The notes beneath the pieces are model-generated. The model did no database searches, was not told the DNA's origin, and worked only from the letters and a program-made list of their open reading frames with translations. From JASFRI01 sp050115015 (GTDB lineage: Bacteria > Acidobacteriota > Polarisedimenticolia > CBDVAL01), in the NCBI GenBank assembly GCA_050115015.1, contig JASFRI010000095.1, positions 1 to 11,768 of the forward strand: a stretch of DNA of 11,768 nt, written 5' to 3'. A program made the translations under genes and the position numbers. Position 1 is the stretch's first letter. Each line of letters starts with the position of its first letter. This document shows positions 1 to 6,239 of this stretch, piece after piece.

Positions 1-1
1 C

Positions 2-826
2 ATCCGTCTCGACGAGACCGGGATCGACGGCACAGGAACGCCCTTCGAGGACAACCGGAACGATACGGACTGGAGCCCGATGCTCGGCGTCGTGTTCAAC
101 CCCGCTGAGGACCAGAGCCTCTACGCAAGCGCCTCGCAGTCCTTCGCGCCCCCGTCGATCCGGGTCTCGGACCCGGACCCGCAGCCCGAGGAGGGGACCC
201 AGTACGAGGTGGGCTACAAGGTCGAAGCCCTCAGGGGCCGTCTGCAGACCACCGTCGCGGTCTACCAGCTCGACCGGGAGAACATCCCCGTCCCCGACGC
301 CAACGGGTTCACGCAGCAGTCCGGCGACCAGCGCTCCCGCGGCGTGGAGTGGGATTTTGCCATCGAGCCGATCCCGGGGCTGCGGGTCTTCGCGAACTAC
401 GCCTACACGGATGCCGAGTTCACCTCGTTCTTCCAGACGGCCGTCGTCGGTACGGACTTCCTCGGCCGGCCGATCTACGGGACCGTGGACCGGACCGGGA
501 ACCAGCCCGCGTACGTCCCCGAGCACCTGGGGAACCTGTGGGTCAGCCAGCGGTTCAACAACGGCGTGGGCTACGGCGTGGGCGGCCGCTACGTCGGCGA
601 GCAGTTCATCGCCGAGGACAACACCTTCGCCCTGGACGACTACGTGCTCGTGGATGCAGCGCTATTCTTCCGCTTCGGCCGCTACGAGATCCAGATCAAC
701 GGGAAGAACCTGACGGAGGAGGAGTTCTTCACCCGCGGGTTCTACGACGCACGGACCGGCGCCGAGGGGTCCGTGATCCCCGGGCCGGGGCGGACGTTCT
801 ACGGGACGCTCCAGATGCAGTTCTGA
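2..826 (+). CDS. TonB-dependent outer-membrane receptor, C-terminal part (5'-truncated)
   Basis: The frame is open from the window edge, giving 274 visible residues; the plug domain and the start lie upstream. What remains is the C-terminal part of a 22-strand outer-membrane beta-barrel. Seen: alternating aromatic/polar strands joined by acidic, glycine-rich loops, the segment LYASASQSFAPPS typical of siderophore-receptor barrels, a NGKNLTEEEFFT motif near the end, a PGPGRTFYGTL strand, and a terminal phenylalanine (LQMQF), the signal recognised by the BAM assembly machinery. Known for the family: TonB/ExbBD-driven import of iron chelates, cobalamin, sugars or other scarce ligands; the FecA/FhuA-like siderophore class fits best. 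The ligand cannot be deduced from this part. The flavoprotein gene starts 22 nt downstream with no visible terminator, so the receptor probably belongs to the same operon. Family is confident; substrate is unknown. Confidence 0.9.
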   Translation: MRLDETGIDGTGTPFEDNRNDTDWSPMLGVVFNPAEDQSLYASASQSFAPPSIRVSDPDPQPEEGTQYEVGYKVEALRGRLQTTVAVYQLDRENIPVPDANGFTQQSGDQRSRGVEWDFAIEPIPGLRVFANYAYTDAEFTSFFQTAVVGTDFLGRPIYGTVDRTGNQPAYVPEHLGNLWVSQRFNNGVGYGVGGRYVGEQFIAEDNTFALDDYVLVDAALFFRFGRYEIQINGKNLTEEEFFTRGFYDARTGAEGSVIPGPGRTFYGTLQMQF

Positions 827-848
827 GCCGCGCCACGGAAACCTCATC

Positions 849-2120
849 ATGGATGGAAACGACATGGATACCCGCTACGACGTGATCGTGGCCGGCGCCG
901 GACCGGCCGGCTGCACCGCCGCGATCCTGGTGGCCGAGGCCGGCCGCCGGGTGCTCCTCCTGGAGCGGGAGGAGTTCCCCCGCTTCAAGATCGGCGAGTC
1001 CCTGATGCCGGCGACCTACTGGACCCTGCGCCGCCTTGGGGTCCTGGACCGGATGGACCGGCTGGGGGCGCCCCGGAAGGCAAGCGTCCAGTTCTTCAAC
1101 GCCGAGGGCCGCGCCGGCAAGCCATTCTACTTCGCCGACGTCGAGGCGCACGACGCCGCCACCACCTGGCAGATCGACCGGGCGGCGTTCGACCGCATGA
1201 TGCTCGAGCGCGCCGCGGAGGCAGGGGCGGAGGTCCGGCAACGCACGGCGGTGCGGGACGTGGTCCTGGAGGGGGAGCGGGTCGTCGGCGTCCACGTGGC
1301 CCCGGACGGCGGCGAATCCCGGGAGGTCGGCTGCTCTGTCTTCGTCGATGCCACCGGCCAGAGCGCCCTCCTGTCCCGGAAGTTCGATCTCACCGTCTGG
1401 GATCCCCGGCTGAAGCACGCGGCGCTGTTCACACGGTACGCGGGGGCCGTCCGCGGGGAGGGGATCGACGCGGGCGCCACCCTCATCTTCCACACCGAGA
1501 ACGCCGATTCCTGGTTCTGGTTCATCCCCCTCCCGGGAGACCTCGTCAGCATCGGCGTGGTCGGCCCCATCGACTACCTGCTGGGCGATCGCTCCGCCGA
1601 CCAGCTGGACATGTTCCACCGGCAGCTCGACATCTGTCCGGCGCTGCAGCCTCGGCTGCGGGACGCCCGGCGGGTGGCCCCGGTGCAGGCCGTGAAGGAC
1701 TTCTCGTACATCTCCCGCCGCATCGCCGGGGACGGCTGGGTCCTGGCGGGGGACGCCTTCGGCTTCCTGGATCCCATCTATTCCTCCGGCGTGTTCCTGG
1801 CGCTCAAGTCCGGGGAGATGGCCGCCGACTCGATCCTCGCCGCGCTGGAGAGCGGGGACACCTCCGCCGCCGCCCTCGGCCGTCACGGCCCGGAGTACGT
1901 CGCCGGGATGGAGGCCCTCCGCCGCCTGGTCTACGCCTACTACGATCGCGGCTTCAGCTTCGGCCGGTTCCTGAAGGAGCACCCGGGCATCGACGAGGAC
2001 CTCACCCACCTCCTGATCGGCAACGTCTTCCGGAGGTCCCCGGCCCGGCTGACTGCGGCCCTCGAGGCCGCGAGCGGGGACCCGGACTACGCCCCGCTGC
2101 GGCTGGCCGGACAGGGATGA
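849..2120 (+). CDS. FAD-dependent oxidoreductase of the flavin-dependent halogenase-like family
   Basis: This 423-residue cytoplasmic flavoprotein has an N-terminal Rossmann fold with GAGPAG (residues 16-21), an acidic strand end ERE (39-41), FKIGESLMP (46-54), a DATGQSA region (167-173), and a second FAD motif GDAFGFLDP (301-309). Three features recall flavin-dependent halogenases rather than geranylgeranyl reductases: WFWFIP at 222-227, an exact match to the WxWxIP signature; Lys77 in a GAPRKASVQF context, where the catalytic lysine is expected; and DPIYSSGV (308-315), matching the variant-B form that lacks the Glu of tryptophan halogenases (DPLEST). Known: such enzymes use FADH2, O2 and halide to halogenate phenol, pyrrole or indole rings, some on carrier proteins, and need a flavin reductase; none is visible here. 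The alternative is a hydroxylase or dehydrogenase. ATG 849 and ATG 864 are both possible starts with weak ribosome binding sites. The stop overlaps the next start (ATGA). Confidence 0.85.
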   Translation: MDGNDMDTRYDVIVAGAGPAGCTAAILVAEAGRRVLLLEREEFPRFKIGESLMPATYWTLRRLGVLDRMDRLGAPRKASVQFFNAEGRAGKPFYFADVEAHDAATTWQIDRAAFDRMMLERAAEAGAEVRQRTAVRDVVLEGERVVGVHVAPDGGESREVGCSVFVDATGQSALLSRKFDLTVWDPRLKHAALFTRYAGAVRGEGIDAGATLIFHTENADSWFWFIPLPGDLVSIGVVGPIDYLLGDRSADQLDMFHRQLDICPALQPRLRDARRVAPVQAVKDFSYISRRIAGDGWVLAGDAFGFLDPIYSSGVFLALKSGEMAADSILAALESGDTSAAALGRHGPEYVAGMEALRRLVYAYYDRGFSFGRFLKEHPGIDEDLTHLLIGNVFRRSPARLTAALEAASGDPDYAPLRLAGQG

Positions 2121-2353
2121 GCCGGTCGACGTCGCCCCGGATCCGAGGTCTGCTGTACGCGGCGCTGGCGGCCCTGCTGTTGCTCCACAACGACCTGTGG
2201 TTCTGGGACGATCGGCGCCTCGTGCTGGGGCTTCCCGTCGGCCTCACCTACCACGTGTTCTACTGCATCGCCGCGGCGATCCTGATGGCGCTGCTGGTCC
2301 GGTTCGCCTGGCCGGTGGCCGTCGACCTCCCCGACGACGAGGGGCGGGGATGA
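2117..2353 (+). CDS. DUF3311-type small membrane protein, symporter partner
   Basis: The product is 78 residues with two hydrophobic stretches (about 11-25 and 41-62) separated by a Trp/Asp-rich loop (HNDLWFWDD, 24-32) and followed by GLPVGLTYHVFYC (38-50). The pattern of two helices with a conserved Gly-Leu-Pro and Tyr-His at the start of helix 2 is that of DUF3311 proteins. These are regularly encoded directly before an SSS-family sodium:solute symporter, comparable to the DUF485 or YhdT-type partners of other symporters. The biochemical role is unknown; a small subunit that stabilises or regulates the transporter is the usual proposal. The gene overlaps both neighbours by ATGA, so it is translationally coupled to the flavoprotein upstream and the symporter downstream. 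A short acidic cytoplasmic tail (DLPDDEGRG) ends it. Family call rests on recognised motifs and context, not on a search. Confidence 0.8.
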   Translation: MSRSTSPRIRGLLYAALAALLLLHNDLWFWDDRRLVLGLPVGLTYHVFYCIAAAILMALLVRFAWPVAVDLPDDEGRG

Positions 2354-3822
2354 CCATCACGGTCCTGGCCGTCTACCTGCTGGCGGTGCTGACCATCGGC
2401 CTGGCCAGCCACCGGGGCTCCCGGCCCACCGGCGAGGACTACTTCGTCGCGGGACGGACCATCGGGCCCTTCGTCCTTCTCATGTCCCTGTTCGGCACGA
2501 ACATGACCTCGTTCACGATCCTAGGGGCCTCCGGGGAGGCGTACCACACCGGGATCGGGACCTTCGCCAAGATGGCGTCCATCTCGGCGCTGCTCATCCC
2601 GGCCACCACCTTCTTCGTGGGCACCCGGCTGTGGGCGCTGGGCAAGCGGCACGGCTTCGTCACCCAGGTCGAGTTCTTCCGGGCGCGCTGGGAGTCGGAC
2701 CGGGTGGGCCTGCTGCTGTTCCTCGTCCTGGTGGCCCTCCTGGTCCCCTACATCCTCATCGGGGTGATGGCCGGCGGGGTGATCATCCAGGGGGTGACGG
2801 GGGCGCCGCTGTGGGTGGGCAACCTCGTGATCACCGTGGTGGTGCTGGCCTACGTCCTGTACAGCGGCATGCGGGGCACGGCCCGGGTGAACACGTTCCA
2901 GACGCTGGTGTTCATGGTGTTCGGCGCCACTACCGTCGCCGTCGTCGTCTACCGGATGGGAGGCCTCGGGGCGGCGATGGCGACCCTCGGGGAGGTGCGG
3001 CCGGAGGTGCTGGCCCGCGAGGGCCTGATCTCCCCCGTCAACTCCCTGACCTACCTGTTCATGCCGCTCTCGATGGGCATGTTCCCCCATATCTTCGCCC
3101 ACTGGCTCACCGCGAAGAGGGCGAGTCACTTCCGCTACACCGTCACCCTCATGCCCCTGTGCATCGCCTTCGTCTGGCTTCCGATGGTGGTCATGGGCGT
3201 CCTGGGGAACATCGACTTCCCGGGCCTCCGTGGCCCGGAGGCGAACTCGATCCTGATCCGGATGATCGACCTGCACGCTCCCGGGTTCCTGGTGGGCTTC
3301 CTGGCCGCCGGAGTCTTCGCCGCCAGCATGAGCTCCCTGGACTCCCAGGTGCTCTCCCTGGGGACGATGTTCACCCAGGACATCGTGCGGCACTACGGCT
3401 TCCAGGACCGGATGAGCGAGCGGCAGGTGCTCCTGGCGGGACGCCTGTTCGTGGCGGCGATCCTCCTGCTGACATTCGTGATCTCGATCGTCACGGATCG
3501 GAGCATCTTCAAGCTGGGGATCTGGTCGTTCACGGGATTCGCCGCCCTCTTCCCGGTCGTGCTGGCGGCCCTGTTCTGGAGGCGGAGCACGAAGCACGGG
3601 GCCATGGCCGCGATCCTCGCCGTCGCGGCGCTGTGGACCTGGCTGTTCCTCGCGGGCCGGAACACCCCGAACTACACCCTCGCCGGCACGGGCGTCATGC
3701 CGGTGACGCTGATCATCGCCGCGTCGGCGGCCGCGATGGTGGTGGTCTCGCTGCTGACCGCCCCCCCCACCGCGGCGACGGTGGAGCGCTTCTTCCCCTC
3801 GCGCCCGGCGGAAGGCTCCTGA
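2350..3822 (+). CDS. Sodium:solute symporter (SSS family) permease
   Basis: This is a 490-residue inner-membrane protein with roughly 12-13 hydrophobic helices, the usual size for Na+/proline-, pantothenate- or sugar-type symporters of the SSS family (LeuT fold). Seen: DYFVAGR at 30-36, the family's early hallmark, followed by the TM1 segment SLFGTNMTSFTILGASGEAY (46-65) and the late signature GVFAASMSSLDSQ (321-333), whose paired serines in TM8 lie where the sodium site sits in known structures. It should import a small solute with Na+. No feature fixes the substrate; pantothenate, proline, acetate, sugar or sialic acid are all in the family. The frame is open upstream to 2197, but ATG 2350 gives the correct N-terminal helix and overlaps the DUF3311 stop as ATGA. 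The stop overlaps the glycosyltransferase start by one base (TGATG). Confidence 0.9.
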   Translation: MTITVLAVYLLAVLTIGLASHRGSRPTGEDYFVAGRTIGPFVLLMSLFGTNMTSFTILGASGEAYHTGIGTFAKMASISALLIPATTFFVGTRLWALGKRHGFVTQVEFFRARWESDRVGLLLFLVLVALLVPYILIGVMAGGVIIQGVTGAPLWVGNLVITVVVLAYVLYSGMRGTARVNTFQTLVFMVFGATTVAVVVYRMGGLGAAMATLGEVRPEVLAREGLISPVNSLTYLFMPLSMGMFPHIFAHWLTAKRASHFRYTVTLMPLCIAFVWLPMVVMGVLGNIDFPGLRGPEANSILIRMIDLHAPGFLVGFLAAGVFAASMSSLDSQVLSLGTMFTQDIVRHYGFQDRMSERQVLLAGRLFVAAILLLTFVISIVTDRSIFKLGIWSFTGFAALFPVVLAALFWRRSTKHGAMAAILAVAALWTWLFLAGRNTPNYTLAGTGVMPVTLIIAASAAAMVVVSLLTAPPTAATVERFFPSRPAEGS

Positions 3823-5120
3823 TGCGCATCGCCTACATCTCCGCCGGGGCCGCCGGCATGTACTGCGGCAGCTGCATGCACGACAACACGCTGGCAAGGG
3901 GCCTGATCGATCGGGGCCACGAGGTCGCGCTGATGCCGACGTACACGCCGATGCGCACCGAGGACCGCGATGTCAGCATGCACCGCGTGTTCTACGGCGC
4001 GCTCAGCGTGTACCTGGAGCAGAAGTCGGGGCTCTTCCGGCACATGCCACGGTTCCTGGACCGCCTCATGAACCAGCCCTGGCTGCTGAACCTGGTGTCG
4101 CGCCTCGGGAGCTCCGTGGACCCGGAGGACCTGGGAGACCTGACCCTCTCGGTCCTGGAGGGGGAGGACGGTCGCCAGCGACGGGAGCTCGACGAGCTGG
4201 TGGCCTGGCTCCGGGACGACTATCGCCCGGACGTCGTGCACCTGACGAACTCGATGATGCTGGGGATGGCGGGGCCGATCCGCCGGGAGCTGGGCGTCCC
4301 GGTGATCTGCTCGCTGCAGGGAGAGGACCTGTTCCTGGACGAGCTCCGGGAGCCGTTCCGCTCCCGCGTCCTGGAGACGCTGCACCGCAAGGCGAGGGAC
4401 GCGGACGGGTTCATCGCCACCTCCGAGTACTATGCCGACCACATGAGCGGAATGCTGGAGGTCCCGCGCGATCGGGTGCACGTGGTCCACCTGGGGATCC
4501 GGCTGGACGATCACCTCGAGGCACCGTCCCGGCCCACCGCGGAGCCTTTCACCATCGGCTACCTGAGCCGGATCTGCCCGGAAAAGGGGCTGCACCATCT
4601 GGCGGACGCCTTCCGCCTTCTCGCCGAGCAGGTCGGTCCCGAGCACGTGCGTCTGCGGGCGGCCGGCTACCTGGGGGCCCGGGACCGGCGGTACCTGGAC
4701 AGCATACGGTCCCGGGTGAGAGGCTGGGGGCTGGGCGACCGCTTCGAGTACCTCGGCGAGGTCGATCGTGCGGGCAAGCTGGCGTTCCTCCAGAGCCTGG
4801 ACGTCTTCTCCGTCCCCTCGGTGTACCGGGAGTCGAAGGGGATCCCCGCTCTCGAGGCCATGGCCAGCGCCGTTCCGGTGGTGCAGCCGGCTCACGGGGC
4901 GTATCCCGAGATCCTCGAACACACCGGCGGAGGCGTGCTGGTGGAGCCCGGCCGCGCGGAGGCCCTGGCCTCCGCCCTGCGAGCGCTGCGGGACGATCCG
5001 GTCCGGCGGCGACAGCTCGGCCTGGCGGGGCGCGAGGCGGTCCGGGCCCGCTTCAACGAGCGGGTGATGGCCGAGGCGACCCTGGAGGTGTTCGGCGCCG
5101 CCCGGCGGGCGGTCGCCTGA
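3822..5120 (+). CDS. Glycosyltransferase, GT4-like (GT-B fold), with an N-terminal CGSC motif
   Basis: The 432-residue product has a two-domain GT-B architecture. The N-terminal half begins MRIAYISAGAAG, the glycine-rich loop after strand 1, and runs through DVVHLTNSMM to a linker near residue 230. The C-terminal half holds the nucleotide-sugar site: GYLSRICPEKG (246-256) and an E-x7-E motif (Glu337 and Glu345 in YRESKGIPALEA), typical of retaining GT4 enzymes, then the last helical region. It should transfer a sugar from an NDP-sugar to a lipid, polysaccharide or metabolite at the cytoplasmic face; donor and acceptor are not readable. Odd: a CxxC pair (Cys15, Cys18 in GMYCGSCMHDN) sits beside the active-site loop. 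ATG 3822 is supported by GGAAGG at 3810-3815 and by one-base overlap with the symporter stop; the open frame extending back to 2631 is out-of-frame noise inside the symporter gene. The thioesterase follows after 7 nt. Confidence 0.9.
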   Translation: MRIAYISAGAAGMYCGSCMHDNTLARGLIDRGHEVALMPTYTPMRTEDRDVSMHRVFYGALSVYLEQKSGLFRHMPRFLDRLMNQPWLLNLVSRLGSSVDPEDLGDLTLSVLEGEDGRQRRELDELVAWLRDDYRPDVVHLTNSMMLGMAGPIRRELGVPVICSLQGEDLFLDELREPFRSRVLETLHRKARDADGFIATSEYYADHMSGMLEVPRDRVHVVHLGIRLDDHLEAPSRPTAEPFTIGYLSRICPEKGLHHLADAFRLLAEQVGPEHVRLRAAGYLGARDRRYLDSIRSRVRGWGLGDRFEYLGEVDRAGKLAFLQSLDVFSVPSVYRESKGIPALEAMASAVPVVQPAHGAYPEILEHTGGGVLVEPGRAEALASALRALRDDPVRRRQLGLAGREAVRARFNERVMAEATLEVFGAARRAVA

Positions 5121-5125
5121 GGAGG
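5120..5125 (+). promoter_or_regulatory. Ribosome binding site of the thioesterase, unusually close to the start
   Basis: AGGAGG begins at the last base of the glycosyltransferase stop codon and lies only 2 nt before ATG 5128. That spacing is shorter than usual. The next in-frame start, GTG at 5140, would be 14 nt away and would remove part of the first strand, so ATG 5128 is kept. The arrangement suggests that ribosomes ending on the glycosyltransferase re-initiate here. Confidence 0.65.
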
Positions 5126-5127
5126 CC

Positions 5128-5547
5128 ATGAGCGAGTTCGTGACCCGACGCCGCGTCGAGTTCTCCGACACCGACGCCGGCGGAACCGTGCACTTCTCCC
5201 GCTTCTTCGCCTATCTCGAGACCGCGGAGGACGAGTTCCTGCGGACCCTGGGTGCCAGCTTCTCCGAGCTGGACGGCCGCCGGATGGGCTGGCCGAAGGT
5301 GTCCGCCTCCTGCGAGTACCGGAGACCTCTCCGCTACGGCGACGAGGTCGCGATCCGGCTTCGGGTGGCCGCCCGCAGCTCCCGGACGGTGACCTACGAG
5401 TTCACCCTCACCCGGGACGGCGAGCCCGTCGCCACGGGTAGAACCGTCTCGGTCTGCTGTGCCGAGAAGCCGGGCGGCGGTTACGAGGCGATCCCGATCC
5501 CGGAGAGTCTCGCAGCGCATCTCGTCCCGGCCGAGGAGGTGCCATGA
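5128..5547 (+). CDS. Acyl-CoA thioesterase, 4HBT/YbgC-like hotdog fold
   Basis: The product is 139 residues, the usual length for a single hotdog domain, with no signal peptide, so it is cytoplasmic. Seen: VEFSDTDAGGTVHFSRFFAYLETAEDEFL-type N-terminal region, in which DTDAGG (14-19) matches the active-site segment of 4-hydroxybenzoyl-CoA thioesterase and YbgC (Asp16 is the likely catalytic residue by analogy), followed by the long hotdog helix; then CEYRRPLRYGDEV (about 63-75), the strand-turn motif common to the family. Such enzymes hydrolyse short-chain, aromatic or fatty acyl-CoA or acyl-ACP; YbgC is tied to the Tol-Pal envelope region and phospholipid synthesis. Its position between a glycosyltransferase and an ABC exporter suggests release or editing of an acyl chain used by this locus. 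It overlaps the ATPase by ATGA. Fold is confident, substrate is not. Confidence 0.88.
   Translation: MSEFVTRRRVEFSDTDAGGTVHFSRFFAYLETAEDEFLRTLGASFSELDGRRMGWPKVSASCEYRRPLRYGDEVAIRLRVAARSSRTVTYEFTLTRDGEPVATGRTVSVCCAEKPGGGYEAIPIPESLAAHLVPAEEVP
5535..5539 (+). promoter_or_regulatory. Ribosome binding site of the ABC ATPase
   Basis: GGAGG lies inside the end of the thioesterase gene, 4 nt before ATG 5544. Together with the ATGA overlap it fixes the ATPase start and supports coupled translation. Confidence 0.65.
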
Positions 5548-6239
5548 GCCCCGCCTCGCCGTTCTCCCTCAACGTGGTCGGCGTCCGCAAGAGCTTCGAG
5601 ACCGGCCCCCACCTCGTCGACGTGCTGGAGGGCATCACCTTCTCCCTCTCCGAGGGAAGCTCGCTCGCGGTGACCGGCCCGTCGGGCTCGGGGAAGAGCA
5701 CGCTGCTCCACCTCATCGGCACCCTGGAGCCCCCGACGGCGGGGACCATCGAGATCGGCGGCCGCGACCCCTACACCCTGCCGGAACCCGAGCTCGCCGC
5801 GTTTCGCAACCGGACCATCGGCTTCGTGTTCCAGGACGCGCACCTGCTGCCGCAGTACTCGGTACTCGAGAACGTGCTGCTGCCCACGATGGCCTTCCCG
5901 CGGCAGGAGGACGCCGGCGCCATGGAGAAGCGCGCCCGGGTCCTCCTGGAGAAGGTCGGACTCGAGCATCGCCTGGACCACGTTCCGTCGGAGCTGTCCG
6001 GTGGCGAGCGGCAGCGGGCGGCGGTGGCCCGGGCGCTGATCCACGCACCGCGGCTGTTGCTGTGCGACGAGCCCACCGGCAGCCTCGACGCCACATCCGC
6101 GGACGCCGTCGCCGACCTGCTGTTCGAGCTGCACCGCGAGGAGAACAACATCCTGGTCACGGTCACCCACGCCGAGGCACTGGCGGCGCGCTTCCCGCAG
6201 CGCTTCCGCCTGGTGGACGGACGTTGCGCCGCAGCCTGA
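5544..6239 (+). CDS. ABC transporter ATP-binding protein, LolD/MacB/YbbA type
   Basis: The 231-residue protein is a complete single nucleotide-binding domain. Seen: Walker A GPSGSGKST (45-53), Q-loop Gln97 in GFVFQDAHLLPQYSVLENVLLP-like context, ABC signature LSGGERQR (151-158), Walker B LLLCDE (171-176) followed by PTGSLD, and switch His209 in VTVTHA. The combination FQ-x-x-HLLP with TVLEN-like text and PTGSLD is diagnostic of the MacB/LolD/FtsE (type VII) class, which drives mechanotransmission across the inner membrane rather than classical solute passage: lipoprotein release, efflux with outer-membrane partners, or lipid extraction. Partner is the FtsX-like permease directly downstream, whose start lies 16 nt inside this gene. 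Subgroup within the class cannot be settled; LolD, MacB and YbbA share all these motifs. Confidence 0.95.
   Translation: MSPASPFSLNVVGVRKSFETGPHLVDVLEGITFSLSEGSSLAVTGPSGSGKSTLLHLIGTLEPPTAGTIEIGGRDPYTLPEPELAAFRNRTIGFVFQDAHLLPQYSVLENVLLPTMAFPRQEDAGAMEKRARVLLEKVGLEHRLDHVPSELSGGERQRAAVARALIHAPRLLLCDEPTGSLDATSADAVADLLFELHREENNILVTVTHAEALAARFPQRFRLVDGRCAAA

Noticed and set aside
729..2009. A 426-codon - strand frame opposite the flavoprotein
   Set aside because: Composition is biased, there are no domains, and it is fully covered by a gene with clear FAD motifs; similar - strand frames at 2521-3897 and 3672-5171 were rejected for the same reason.
849..2120. Geranylgeranyl reductase as the specific call for the flavoprotein
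   Set aside because: The FAD fold is shared, but the WxWxIP motif, Lys77 and DPIYSSGV region fit the halogenase-like branch better; no isoprenoid genes are nearby.
2197..2349. Upstream extension of the symporter frame
   Set aside because: Arg/Pro-rich residues precede the first helix and overlap the DUF3311 gene; ATG 2350 with the ATGA overlap is preferred.
2631..3821. Upstream extension of the glycosyltransferase frame
   Set aside because: It lies inside the symporter in another frame and encodes repetitive Gly/Arg/Pro text; the GT-B N-terminus begins cleanly at ATG 3822 behind a ribosome binding site.
5459..6223. Upstream extension of the permease frame
   Set aside because: It overlaps the thioesterase end and the complete ATPase and encodes Arg-rich low-complexity sequence with no helices; TTG 6224 is the better start.
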